NCBI RefSeq assembly: GCF_003013715.1
Contig: NC_072814.1
Span: 2,046,001-2,110,000 of the forward strand
Reading direction: 5' to 3'
DNA: 64,000 bases
Source: Candidozyma auris
Lineage: Eukaryota; Ascomycota; Pichiomycetes; Serinales; Metschnikowiaceae
Position 1 is the stretch's first letter; every line of letters starts with the position of its first letter. The position numbers and the translations under genes were made by a program. The notes below the pieces were generated by a model. It was not told the DNA's origin, ran no database searches, and saw only the letters and a list, made by a program, of their open reading frames with translations. Positions 11,001 to 19,816 of the stretch are shown piece after piece.

Positions 11001-11227
11001 TGAACAGTGTTTTTCTTTGTGCTTACGGCCAAAAGGGATTGTACTGGGTCGTAGGCAGCGGTCACTATAGAGTCCGGAGGTAATCCTAATTGATCGCCAA
11101 CCGCTAGCTTCAAGTTCTTGGGGTTTAGGTCTTGTGGTGACAAATCATTAGAACCAGCATTTTTTATTGCATTTGATACCGATGAAAGAGAAAGTGGAGC
11201 CTTCCTCAGCTTCAATTTGTTGAACAT
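7973..11227 (-). CDS. SRO7: Lgl/tomosyn family exocytosis protein
   Basis: The 1084-aa product starts at ATG 11227. It is a homologue of lethal giant larvae: two WD40 propellers formed by degenerate repeats over most of the length (for example LAVGLSNGSIVFYDVD and MASVHHDGTLVFWDVN), then a C-terminal tail. In yeast, Sro7 and Sro77 bind the plasma-membrane SNARE Sec9 and the Rab Sec4 and act in polarised exocytosis and salt tolerance. Length is close to yeast Sro7 (about 1030 aa). Only one paralogue is in this window. Its 3' end overlaps the possible small membrane ORF at 7837-8034. It is divergent from DPM2. Confidence 0.92.
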   Translation of the reverse strand: MFNKLKLRKAPLSLSSVSNAIKNAGSNDLSPQDLNPKNLKLAVGDQLGLPPDSIVTAAYDPVQSLLAVSTKKNTVHVFGQQTVEVVFEFKTSSTIDYLKFVKGVYLVCVQSLGGVTVLSLHSKKIMANYTCPGTITAVEADPSLDWLAVGLSNGSIVFYDVDRFNLTPMRVDNLQKMILPKFKMSPVLGIQWHPRDIGTLLVTYDHCVVQWSIALGTLKNSFVYQLTRDCRGFEYSSFVERGGKKKIFGSAKEVIPQVAEAHYHPNGLHMASVHHDGTLVFWDVNSATILEARTITATGLHKPGEPAGNLNFEDAPLAIHAKWIAERDPELTQFLVSGASRSDPETVDVLDFGLTLKYSLTSYEKQGEFYSRPQNGQRKIQVSFNRRSKEEGPHEFIQSIIPLAEEGLLHFNGCHNPSSILFISSMGAIYLVNYALDSSGLISARNLLLPPSLSFTVPPATFYTTISVKRMEWFSVLSGKGNAAGRAPDQPLVNGGAPVNKKQPKPVGYDELFHTIVVTGHENGDVRLLDITAGEFHNEEKLISLGFRDTLFNGKDSSSYRISQVSCSFESKEMLVGLANGNVAICKYSKVNHNSRARPPANSGYGQCPLQHQNGDVQIVSLKERVLGPFAPSSFYPEFLLLSPSKDKLTSLKMCQAGFAAMGYKSGRLVVCDVSRGPAVILNQESLSSYVPSVSGECYVTSIEFAIMEYGQDGYSSLLMFCGTSAGGNLLVFKIVPLPTGGFQVQLADKTIGLNYRSSDSNTESGLDKIIPVNVSNGSLAVATLDVFLRLSQGIIVNAIIVTISSRDIRVLKAPKQKLAHKVIDDVCIASGLVTFRGGKGALLAALTRTGFIKLFSLPALSEVADVKLPNETYKRIQRALEGRSSSGSEILQSGEILLKLSSTEILDLLLYNDKTHSEPKEKLSDLLFNENAIMPPRPATSALLWAKGQTTYVSPNDLTLLIAGPNRKPAKHMESQMAYNISPEANPNQSFAYGAPSTKPNREQNTYEKPVRKAGNTNPYAFGTLGFMKSVRDGMDYVENGINDFGSGLSESMTETAESTKNHFTHWLSSLNLDSECRKAKRS

Positions 11228-11716
11228 AGTGTGAAAGAAAGTGTATCTTAAGAACTCGGGAGTTCTGCATTATGCCGAGCCTCCCTGCGAAATCTGCGGT
11301 TGCAAATTTTCGGACACTGCCACCAAATGACGACAGGGATCAGCTCTACATTCTTATCCCTTCAATCAAAATCCAACCCAGTATTAATATTTGCTGTAGT
11401 ATCTAGAAAATCAAAATCGTTTACCCCTTAACTAAAAATGTGATGTTGGCATCAAGATTCAAAACGTTGTCGTTACACTGTCGTCTCGTTCACTCTGATT
11501 TACTATAATTGTCCTTTCCATTAATTTCATTTTGAAGAGCACCCTCAAGCATGTTGAAAAATAAATTTCTTTATCGAAGCAACAACATCTTCGTACCTTG
11601 TTCAGTGATTTCATCTACGGAGCTACTGTATTCGGCACGTAGTGGGGTACGGATGTAAATTTTTGGGAAACACGTATCTGTTTGAGACATTCAAGGTTTG
11701 ATACCATTGTGTGATC
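11228..11716. promoter_or_regulatory. Divergent intergenic region SRO7 / DPM2
   Basis: About 0.5 kb between two divergent starts, so it should contain both promoters. I see no ORF of interest and no RNA gene. Confidence 0.5.
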
Positions 11717-12026
11717 ATGGTATGTCACTTTAGTCAACAACACAAAGAATCAAACTAACATTCAGCCCTGTGATAAGCTTATTGGTCTAGGAATGCTTGC
11801 TGTGGCAACGCTTGTATTTGTATATTACACTTCATGGGTGTTCTTGTTGCCCTTTGTTGGTGACGACTCCGTGATCAATCAATTCTTTTTACCACGCGAC
11901 TACGCTATCAAATTACCCTTTTTGTTGCTTTTGCTTGCTGTCTTGGCCGTTGGTTCTTTCATTGGTTACGTCTTGACAAAAAATGCAGAGAAGGAGAGAG
12001 CGAAAAAGAGTAAGAAAACCGAATAA
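11717..12026 (+). CDS. DPM2: Dolichol-phosphate mannose synthase regulatory subunit, spliced
   Basis: Two exons: 11717-11719, which is only the ATG, and 11766-12026. Splicing gives an 87-aa protein starting MPCDKLIGLGMLAVATLVF. It has two hydrophobic segments (about residues 7-30 and 48-75) and a Lys/Glu-rich tail, matching eukaryotic DPM2 (84 aa in human), including the signature YYTSWVFLLPF followed by FFLPRDYA. DPM2 stabilises the ER catalytic subunit Dpm1, which makes dolichol-P-mannose for N-glycans, GPI anchors and O-mannosylation. Without splicing the ORF would begin at the internal Met at 11793 and lose part of the first membrane segment. S. cerevisiae Dpm1 works without DPM2, so a separate DPM2 fits a different yeast lineage. 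It converges on APM3. Confidence 0.88.
11720..11765 (+). other. DPM2: Spliceosomal intron of DPM2 (46 nt)
   Basis: The 5' splice site is GTATGT at 11720, directly after the ATG. A branch-point match AACTAAC lies about 10 nt before the 3' splice site, which is TTCAG at 11761-11765. Removing these 46 nt joins the ATG to CCC TGT GAT and restores the conserved N-terminus of DPM2. Confidence 0.85.
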
Positions 12027-12155
12027 GAGTATTTGCTTCTAATGGTATTAACACTCTAGGATCTAGTACAAGCTCATTGTGTCCTGAATAGCATTCATTC
12101 AATCCAAACAAAGCAGTTTGCAATTTTTAATATCATGTTTATTACGACTGCGAGC

Positions 12156-13760
12156 TCATGTTCTGATGACATAGTCCCCGGTAGTGGTGATATACCTCAC
12201 CCCCTTGTACGGCTTCACAGAGTCACCCATTCCCTTAGATCTTAGAACTTTTAAACCGTCTACCTTAAGGCCACTGGCTAGTCCACCCTTGTAACTAAAG
12301 GAAACTTTGTAAAACAAAGGTGCAATTGCTCTTCTCACTTCTGAATTACTTGAGTCGTTAGAAACCTCAATGAGGTTCTCATGCAATGGTGTAGGGCTTG
12401 AAGAAATGTTATACTCGTCATCAAAGGTGTTGATGCATCCTCGAAATACCGGTTGCGTACCTGGAACAAGATCTTTCATGACCCATTCACCTCTCCCATT
12501 GCCTTTATACCTGAAATCTCCATGAGTTACCTTTATAGCCTTGATGGAGTCCACAATATTAGAGTCAGGCTCATCATCTGCATCATCATCGCTCTTCATG
12601 TGGGCTCTTTGACTTGGCTCATATGCGAATATTTCAATTTTTAAGGTATCAATTTTAGATACACCATGGCATTTGGATGAGATTGCACGTATCTCAAACT
12701 CGCTCTCGTTCATACCGAGATTCAGATAGCAATCGAAAGTAAAAAGCCCAAGCATCGACCGTGAGTCTCTCTCTGGGAGTTCGTCCAAGTCGACTTGATA
12801 AGATATGAGACTCGAATGACCGTCTGGCGGTATAAATGAAAGGGTTTCGTGATTTCTATTCCATGTATCAAAATTAATGCAAGGATGACACTGAGTTGCG
12901 TCAATAAATGACGAGGCAGCATTTAGAGTGATCTGTAAAGTCGGCTCTCCTGAGAGACGACACAAGAAATCAAGTTGACCGATGATTGTCCCGGTGTGTG
13001 GAATGAGACTTTGAGCTATCGGTGCTGTCGCTGAAGAGGAATAAAAGGCGGAGTCAAAGTTTTGCGACAATAAGGGAACTTTAGTACTCCTTCTCTTGGG
13101 TCTAAGAATGACATTAACGGTCTCAAACAAGTCGATGTACATCTCATTATTGGTATACTTGACATTCGCTCTTCGCCACGGCACGCTACCTTCAGGATCT
13201 TGCAGCAATGGAGCAGATGGATGTGAGGACATATTTGATAGAGATGTAAGAGTCCCTTTAGAAGCGGCTGACGCAATATCATTTCCAGAGCTTAAAATCT
13301 TGCTCAACAAGCTCTTCAGTTGCACCAAATCACGAAGCTTGTTTGCGTCTGTAACATTGGGGATCCCCACATCTATCATCTCGTGAAGAAGAAGTGTTAA
13401 TGTGTCCGTGCTGGCGTCAACTTTGGAAACAGTAAGGGGGCTCCCAAGATATTCCTTGAATGCACTCAACATGCGGTCGATAAATAGAATAGGAACGAGT
13501 GGGTTTGTTTTTTCGACAGATGATGACCTAAATAGGAGGTAGAATTGCAAACCTTCAATGGTACTGGAGCAGATATAGTACGCGTCATTGACTCGTATGA
13601 GTGGTATGGAAGACTGGACTATGCTTATCCCATCATCTTCCTTATGAAGGCTCGATCGAACTAGAGAAAGTACCAGCAGAAAATGTGGGAGGTCCGGCAG
13701 GGTGAGGTATTCAAAAGCCAACACGTTCTTTGTATCAGTAATGTAAATCGCCTCCAACAT
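12156..13760 (-). CDS. APM3: AP-3 adaptor complex mu subunit
   Basis: Medium subunit of the AP-3 adaptor, which sorts cargo such as alkaline phosphatase from the Golgi to the vacuole. The N-terminal longin-like half starts MLEAIYITDTKNVLAFEYL, close to the start of yeast Apm3, so I use the ATG at 13760. The frame extends 26 codons further to a Met at 13838, but that extension looks non-conserved. The C-terminal mu-homology domain begins near residue 200 with PWRRANVKYTNNEMYIDLFE and carries the cargo-binding beta sandwich. There is a low-complexity insert with DDDADDEPD near residue 400. The product is 534 aa; yeast Apm3 is 483 aa. Confidence 0.88.
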   Translation of the reverse strand: MLEAIYITDTKNVLAFEYLTLPDLPHFLLVLSLVRSSLHKEDDGISIVQSSIPLIRVNDAYYICSSTIEGLQFYLLFRSSSVEKTNPLVPILFIDRMLSAFKEYLGSPLTVSKVDASTDTLTLLLHEMIDVGIPNVTDANKLRDLVQLKSLLSKILSSGNDIASAASKGTLTSLSNMSSHPSAPLLQDPEGSVPWRRANVKYTNNEMYIDLFETVNVILRPKRRSTKVPLLSQNFDSAFYSSSATAPIAQSLIPHTGTIIGQLDFLCRLSGEPTLQITLNAASSFIDATQCHPCINFDTWNRNHETLSFIPPDGHSSLISYQVDLDELPERDSRSMLGLFTFDCYLNLGMNESEFEIRAISSKCHGVSKIDTLKIEIFAYEPSQRAHMKSDDDADDEPDSNIVDSIKAIKVTHGDFRYKGNGRGEWVMKDLVPGTQPVFRGCINTFDDEYNISSSPTPLHENLIEVSNDSSNSEVRRAIAPLFYKVSFSYKGGLASGLKVDGLKVLRSKGMGDSVKPYKGVRYITTTGDYVIRT

Positions 13761-14278
13761 GACAAGACAATAATCGCTACGATAAAGATTCAATTCGATG
13801 ATGGTTAATATTGGTGCACGGGTTTTCTTGCACCACAAAAGAGTAAAGTTCGACTAGTACGAGGCTAAATGGTGTCTAGCTCAAATTAGAAAAACATTTC
13901 CATTGTAAGCCTTTATAAGTCGGCATTGCTGTCAATTAGTCGGTATTTGAAAGGATCGACTGAATATGTAAGTATTTCAAAGTTTTGCTCTACTGAATCA
14001 GTCTTTAGGTAATTCGTTTATTACAAAAATGGGAATAAAAAAAATGTGGGAGGGGGTCATAAAAAAAAAAGATATAGTCGAGCCGTTCTAAAAAATCGTT
14101 GTGGGAAAATTTGCTCAGCAAGACTTCACCCTTAGATGGTCTCTCAAACAAAATTCAAAGTACTAGTTCATGAAGTATCTTTCACGAGACACACACACAT
14201 TTTTAATAGCAATTACTTCGATGAAACTTTCCTTTGAACCCATCAAAAGATATGAAGCCTTGATATAAGCAAACCCAA
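13761..14278. other. Intergenic region upstream of APM3 and downstream of FET3
   Basis: About 0.5 kb with AT-rich stretches (A-runs at 14040-14050 and 14065-14075). It holds the APM3 promoter and the FET3 3' flank. I see no gene. Confidence 0.5.
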
Positions 14279-16135
14279 TTATTTGTTGCGAGACGAAGAG
14301 TCGCCAGGGACGAGCTGAGAAGACTCGTCAGCAGCGATTTCGTCGAGATCCACGTCCAAATCACGGGCGACACGTTCGTCAATGTCTTTCACGTCTGCCA
14401 AACCGTAAATGGTGATGGCAACCATACCCAAAACACCAGCAATACAAGAGAAGACCAAAGCAACGATACCTCTGGCCGTGAATCCGGCTGGTAAAGGCTT
14501 AGGTTGCGTGTTCATTCCAGTCAAATCCATGAAATCAACAGAGTTTCCAGCTGCATTACCAGAGTAGTTCATACCGCCCTTGCTGCAGACATCTTTGAAG
14601 TTTTCTGTTAATTGCTGACTAGGATCGTTCTGCATTTCCTCGGGAGCCTCAACAAGCACAATAGCTAATCCTTGTTCCAAGTGCCACTCGATATGACAGT
14701 GGAAGAACCAAACACCTGGGTTGTCCGCTGTGAATCTCATCACTATATAGGAGTTTGGATTAACGTAAACAGTGTCTCTCTTCATTGGTACCTCAGGGAA
14801 TTCGGAGTGATTGTTGTAGTCAAAAGAAACTGGGTCTCCAAACTCCGGACCTCTTTCAATTAGTTGAAAAACATGGCCGTGCAAATGGAAAGGGTGAGTA
14901 CCATCGTCTTGATTGTTGAGCACGATGTCCACCGTTTCACCTTTTTTCAAGACGAATGCGTTGGTATTACCGTAAATGTAAGAGTTAGTGGCAAGTTCAC
15001 CAGCTGACATGGCAGTAGCAAGAAGAGGGATTTTGGGAGCAACATAAGAGATATTGTTGAAAAAAGCATAGTTCACACCGTCGCCCAAGTTATCCATCTT
15101 AACGTCGATCACAACTTGATTGTCCGAGTCTGGCAAAAGCTTCTCACCGTCCTTGGGTACCAAATAGAAATCATCGAAACGATCATCGAAACTGTCGATG
15201 AAGTACTCATCAGGCATGGATGTGTCGTCGGTATATTGAATGGAGTTGGTACCGTTTAAGATCAAGTCTTTAGGGATTACATCCAACATAGTGTCATCAA
15301 AAGCATTCATGAAGGCGTAGTTTCTGTCTGCCTTCTCCTTTGTCTTGATCAATACACCGTAACGCTGAGCAATGGTCACATAAAGAAGATCCGTAGTGTT
15401 CTTTTCAACGTACACGCCATCAACTTCAACAATTTCGAACTCGTGGTCTTCCATATACAAATACTGAGAGACAAAACCACCCATGTTAACGATACGCACA
15501 AAATATGTGGTGTTTGGCTCAACTTTCCAGGTGTTGTTTCTCGTTTCATTGAATAAAAGATTCTGTGGAATTGGCTCCGCGCCTGTTGGGTTATATCTGT
15601 TCAAGAACTTTGGAAGCAAGACGTCAGCAGGATCGTGATACCACTCACCAAGAGGCAAAACGAGCTCCTCATCAAAGTCAAAAGGGTAATCTTCCTTGTT
15701 TTTTTCCTCAATGATAAATGGAGCTCTCATGCCATCACCGTATTGACCAGCAGTATGAGAGTGATACCAGTACGTACCAACCTGATCAGCGACCGTGAAA
15801 TTGTACAAATAAGTTTCTCCGGGAGGGATGGGGCATTGAGTCACCATCTCTGGGCCATCCATTTGGGCACTTCCGTTCTGGAACATACCGTGAAAGTGCA
15901 AGGTGGTGTTTCTGTCATCAAAGCCATTAGTCAAATAAAGGTTCACACGGTCACCCTTTTTAACACGCAAAGTAGGCAAGGGCCAAGACCCGTTGAAACC
16001 AATAACATCACGCTCAAAGTTTCCATCAGGGTTTGCCTTGACCCAACCAGTCTTGAAGTACCAAGTATGAGTTTCGGCAGAAGCCAGGGCGAACCATGAA
16101 ATGAAGAGCACAAAGAATAAAGACAATTGATTCAT
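14279..16135 (-). CDS. FET3: Multicopper ferroxidase, cell-surface iron uptake
   Basis: Fet3 oxidises Fe(II) to Fe(III) for the permease Ftr1 in high-affinity iron uptake. The 618-aa protein starts at the ATG at 16135; the frame continues only to a GTG two codons upstream. Residues 1-20 are a signal peptide ending ALASA. Copper motifs are all present: HFHGMFQNGS, GTYWYHSHTAGQ, HPFHLHGHVFQL and FFHCHIEWHLEQG. Many N-glycosylation sequons follow. A membrane span lies at about residues 556-578, with a short acidic cytosolic tail. Length equals yeast Fet3 (636 aa) within normal variation. In many yeasts FTR1 lies next to it; here it does not, since the next gene is the CLD1-like hydrolase. Confidence 0.95.
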   Translation of the reverse strand: MNQLSLFFVLFISWFALASAETHTWYFKTGWVKANPDGNFERDVIGFNGSWPLPTLRVKKGDRVNLYLTNGFDDRNTTLHFHGMFQNGSAQMDGPEMVTQCPIPPGETYLYNFTVADQVGTYWYHSHTAGQYGDGMRAPFIIEEKNKEDYPFDFDEELVLPLGEWYHDPADVLLPKFLNRYNPTGAEPIPQNLLFNETRNNTWKVEPNTTYFVRIVNMGGFVSQYLYMEDHEFEIVEVDGVYVEKNTTDLLYVTIAQRYGVLIKTKEKADRNYAFMNAFDDTMLDVIPKDLILNGTNSIQYTDDTSMPDEYFIDSFDDRFDDFYLVPKDGEKLLPDSDNQVVIDVKMDNLGDGVNYAFFNNISYVAPKIPLLATAMSAGELATNSYIYGNTNAFVLKKGETVDIVLNNQDDGTHPFHLHGHVFQLIERGPEFGDPVSFDYNNHSEFPEVPMKRDTVYVNPNSYIVMRFTADNPGVWFFHCHIEWHLEQGLAIVLVEAPEEMQNDPSQQLTENFKDVCSKGGMNYSGNAAGNSVDFMDLTGMNTQPKPLPAGFTARGIVALVFSCIAGVLGMVAITIYGLADVKDIDERVARDLDVDLDEIAADESSQLVPGDSSSRNK

Positions 16136-18490
16136 ATGCACAGAAGGTCTGAATGTAAAATGGGTCCCTCCACAAGATCCAAAGAACAGGCTGAAGAGAA
16201 AAAAAGAAGAAAGGAAAAGGGAAATAAAATGACGCTGAGCAAATTTATATCAAAAAAGCGGCATCCCAGCAGGGCTGCATCGCTACTGGCGTACGGCCCT
16301 TCCTGTGTATGGCGCCTTTATTGTGCGGCGGCAATTGAAAGATTAATCTGATTATGTTCCGATGTCGGGAAAGCCTTGCTTAGAATGCTTACAGAAACTT
16401 GCTTACGCCCATTTCACGCATTTTTAGAGAATTATAAATGGATCAAAACTACTGACCACAGACACCTTGAACATAACAACACTTGGTCTTGATAGGTACT
16501 TGAGGCATTATCTCTGTTTAATTTATATAAAGAGGGGTCTAATGACTGGCTCCGCAGGGAACCAATAGTACTTCAAGAACTGATGATTTTCTTTCTCATT
16601 TTTGCCTGATAATGGGCAGGAACTCCTTCTTTGTTATTGGGGTGAATTGTAAAAGCGATGCATGACAGCTCCTTGACGACCTGTCTCTGTTTCGCATGCA
16701 ACATAACAAAACCAGCCTCGCGAGGTACTTAAACTATTCCTTGAATACCCTTACAGCGAACGCAGGTTGTGATATTGACGACGATTTCCAATTGTGAGCC
16801 TAATACCTTCTTAGTCAAATTGAACCTGCCAAAAGCCACAAAGGAACCCTCTGGCCAGCTTCGTTTGTTGAGGAGTCAGAATGCATGCGCTGCATATAGC
16901 TTCCATGTGACAGCCGTCAAAGTTAAAGCAGGACGTCAAGCAGAACAAAGCCATTATATATACTCTAAGAGTCTCATCCATATAGCGAACAATTCTTGAT
17001 CTATCACACAATCAATCTCAAGTTGCCGAGACTCGCATGCTCTTTCATGGAGTAAATCCACCATGCAATGCTTAATTACAGTTTTCGATATCATGTTTGA
17101 CTAAGGGCAAATTTCGGTTCCTGGATTTCGACCTGTATCTAGCACTCGGGCGGTCCTGCCATGCACCAATTGGACCACTGAGAACCAAGATCGTTTCACG
17201 TCCCACTACTGGTTATAATGCTTTAAGCGACTTGCTGAAGCTCTTGAAGACGCTCAAAACCTGCAGTGTATAATGTTAGGTTGTGCCCTAACCCGTTATT
17301 GGTTTATTTAAAAGGTAGTTTTCTTTGCCACTATGACACGAATAGCTGAAGATGATGATGATAATGGTGTGCTGCTCCTAAGTGACCAGGAAGGTTGTTT
17401 GATGACGTTTGAAATTTTGGGCATCAAAACTTTTGCCCAGAAATTTGTTATAATTTGACACAGCTCTATGTAGGATTGAAGTAAACCAGCATATACAAAC
17501 CCGAGGACGAGCAGGAGGGCTCGTTATTCGTTCTATCCGCGCTCTTCATGTTCTCGGCTTCAAGTTCAGACACTACTGCCTGTGGTGCTTGGATCGTGCT
17601 CTCATTGGTTTTACGTACTCTGCGATGCAGAAACTCGCAGGCATTCGCATCGGTTGCTAAAGAACCTGAAATCCGTAAGAAGGAAATATTTCGCATCTAA
17701 AACAACGCTACTTGGAGCCTATATTTCATGCATACTACTGAAGTCATGTTCATTTAGCAACCCTTTGAGACATGTGATATTTTGTAATGATTATCGAGAT
17801 AACAACGCAGTGGCGCCATGTAATATACTTTAAGTTGTGTCGCGCTTCGCTTTAAACAGATTAGCCTCCAATGTAGTTTTTTGTTATTTCAATCATTGAG
17901 GTAAAATTACGTCTCCGGAACCTTGGACGGATCTCGACTAATATATTGTTACTCCTACACTGTAGCATTACATCTTTGCCGTCAAACTTTAATGCAAGAT
18001 GCTTGAGAAACTTTGCTAGTTTGGATCCTCGTCAACTCTGCTTGGGACAGACTTGCCCGTTATTAAGAGCGTGTTTTGATTGTTGCATTCGAATATCTTT
18101 GTCTGAAAGTCTGTTCATCAACCTTGGATAATGGTCATTCAAGTTTGCCAGACTCTTCTTTAACAACGGAGAAACCGCGACCGTCTCAGGTAACCTGTCA
18201 CTAAAAATGAGATCAATGTCGCCTGACTAACATGTGAAGCCTAAAAGTATACAATTGCCGATCTTCGGTCTACCTCCTCTTACAATATTATGTGGATAAC
18301 CACACTAATACAGGATCTTCAGGCGCAGCATCAAGCGTTTAAGCTTTGCGCGGTTAACAGTTTGCTTTGTAGTATTGCCAAATCTGTTAAGTACTAATTG
18401 GAATGGAGTGCATACTGTAACACCATATGTGTTGATGGTGAAATTCTCTGAGCATCAGACAAAACTTTCGAATTGCACCATACCGCTTTA
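16136..18490. promoter_or_regulatory. Long intergenic region FET3 / CLD1 (about 2.4 kb)
   Basis: Two divergent genes are separated by 2.4 kb, one of the largest gaps in the window. A TATA-like sequence for FET3 (TATAAAT on the minus strand) lies near 16244-16251, about 110 bp from its ATG. ORFs here are short and not conserved-looking; the longest with an ATG is a 76-codon minus ORF at 17466-17696 of unknown worth. A tRNA-like relic is at about 17117-17187. A hairpin-like inverted repeat GTTAGG..CCTAAC lies near 17277-17294. FET3 promoters in yeasts are strongly iron-regulated, so a long control region is expected, but I see no clear iron-factor site. Confidence 0.5.
17117..17188 (-). pseudogene. 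tRNA-like sequence, probably decayed
   Basis: The minus strand contains a perfect A-box match TGGTCCAATTGG and, about 35 nt later, a near B-box GGTCGAAATCC. The ends (TTGGTTC and GAACCGA) could pair as a 7-bp acceptor stem over roughly the length of a tRNA. The D and T stems do not fold properly, the anticodon loop is unclear, and no T-run terminator follows. It is best read as a tRNA relic or a chance likeness. Confidence 0.25.
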
Positions 18491-18508
18491 ATGAGGTCTG
18501 TTCGCTAG
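18491..18508 (+). promoter_or_regulatory. Upstream ORF of five codons immediately before CLD1
   Basis: ATG AGG TCT GTT CGC TAG encodes MRSVR and stops 2 nt before the ATG of the hydrolase gene. If it is in the mRNA, ribosomes would have to skip it or reinitiate, lowering expression. Whether transcription starts upstream of it is not visible. Confidence 0.35.
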
Positions 18509-18510
18509 GC

Positions 18511-19809
18511 ATGCTCTCAAAAGTATTGCTGTACTCTCTTCATCAACTAAACGCCCCTAAAAGATGTTTCACCACGTCAACCTCAAACGTTTGGCTTCTG
18601 TTGCAAAAGGCAAAGCTGCCGAGAACGGTTGCAAAATCGAAGACGAAGACACGAAAAAACTTCAACAGACCAACACATCCTACTTCAGTACCTCTTAGCA
18701 AAATTTTTTCAAGTCTGTTTCCTCTTTCGTTGAGAGAACTGCTCAAAGATTATGCCCATCGAAAGAACCCAATGAATTTTCAACACGAACTTCTTCGCAC
18801 ACTTCCCTTCTACCCCAAAGCGGATTCTTCCGGCCGACAAGGACGGATCATCAAAACAAATCTCCTGTCTGGTCATTTCATCAATGAATTCGCGATATAT
18901 CCGACGTCTTTTAACGGAAAACTGCCAGAAGAGCAAGACGAATTATATCGCACCTCTTGTCATCTAGTAATGGTGCATGGCTACGGGGGAGGATTAGGTT
19001 TTTGGCTCAAGAATTTTGATGAGATTTCGGTATTAAGTAATTGGGTAATTCATTCCATTGACTTGCTAGGCTACGGTTGTTCCTCAAGACCGCCTTTTAA
19101 ATTGGAAGAAGACAATATTCACGGGGTTGACAAATGGTTTCATGAGTCTTTTAGGGAATGGTTCGAGATACGGGGCCTTAATGAACGACCACAACAGAAC
19201 CTAGTTCTTGCACACTCCATGGGTGCTTATCTCATGGGAACGTATGGGATAAAAGTCGATCCCAATTTTTGTCGCAAGTTATTGATGGTCTCCCCGGGAG
19301 CTATCATAAAGCATAGGAAGCAAGTAGCTGTTCCAGCTTACTTCGCAAGGTTATGGGAGCGTAACATATCCCCTTTCACCCTTGTGAGGAATACGGGTCC
19401 TATTGGATCTAAACTTGTTAGCATGTGGTCCCATCGTCGCTTTGCCGACTTACCAAAAGAGGAAGCAGCCCTTCTACATAAGTATGCCTATGGAATCTTC
19501 GGAAGTCCCGGCTCTGGTGAGTATATGCTCAACTACTTATTAGCGCCTGGTGCTGATGCGAGACATCCTCTCATCGAGAGGGGCATTCACAAATTGGGTT
19601 GCAAACTCCTGTGGTGGTATGGCGCCGATGACTGGATGGATATGCAAGGTGGAGTACTATGCTCTAATATTATCAACAGATATACGGGCGACCCTAATAG
19701 AAGCACTGTTGAATCGATTCCCAATGCTGGGCATCATTTGTACTTGGATAATGCTCACATCTTCAATAAGAAACTTTTAGATGAGATGAGGCATTTCAAA
19801 GCACCTTGA
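18511..19809 (+). CDS. CLD1: Alpha/beta hydrolase of the ABHD4/5 family, probable mitochondrial cardiolipin deacylase
   Basis: The 432-aa protein begins with a basic Ser/Thr-rich presequence (MLSKVLLYSLHQLNAPKRCFTTS), suggesting mitochondrial import. The alpha/beta hydrolase fold follows from about residue 150: oxyanion region HGYGGGLGFW, nucleophile elbow AHSMG with Ser236, Asp373/374 in GADDWMD, and His408 in GHHLYLD. That last motif also contains HX4D, as in CGI-58/ABHD5 acyltransferases. Yeast relatives are Cld1 (removes palmitate from cardiolipin), Ict1 and Ecm18. The presequence favours Cld1. A five-codon uORF ends 2 nt before its start. Its stop is 7 bp from that of convergent UBA3. 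Confidence 0.8.
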   Translation: MLSKVLLYSLHQLNAPKRCFTTSTSNVWLLLQKAKLPRTVAKSKTKTRKNFNRPTHPTSVPLSKIFSSLFPLSLRELLKDYAHRKNPMNFQHELLRTLPFYPKADSSGRQGRIIKTNLLSGHFINEFAIYPTSFNGKLPEEQDELYRTSCHLVMVHGYGGGLGFWLKNFDEISVLSNWVIHSIDLLGYGCSSRPPFKLEEDNIHGVDKWFHESFREWFEIRGLNERPQQNLVLAHSMGAYLMGTYGIKVDPNFCRKLLMVSPGAIIKHRKQVAVPAYFARLWERNISPFTLVRNTGPIGSKLVSMWSHRRFADLPKEEAALLHKYAYGIFGSPGSGEYMLNYLLAPGADARHPLIERGIHKLGCKLLWWYGADDWMDMQGGVLCSNIINRYTGDPNRSTVESIPNAGHHLYLDNAHIFNKKLLDEMRHFKAP

Positions 19810-19816
19810 TCTCAAT

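Noticed and set aside
17266..17300. Second LTR suspected from TGTTAGG near 17276
   Set aside because: The CCTAAC partner lies only about 12 nt away, so this is a small hairpin, and there is no 5-bp duplication.
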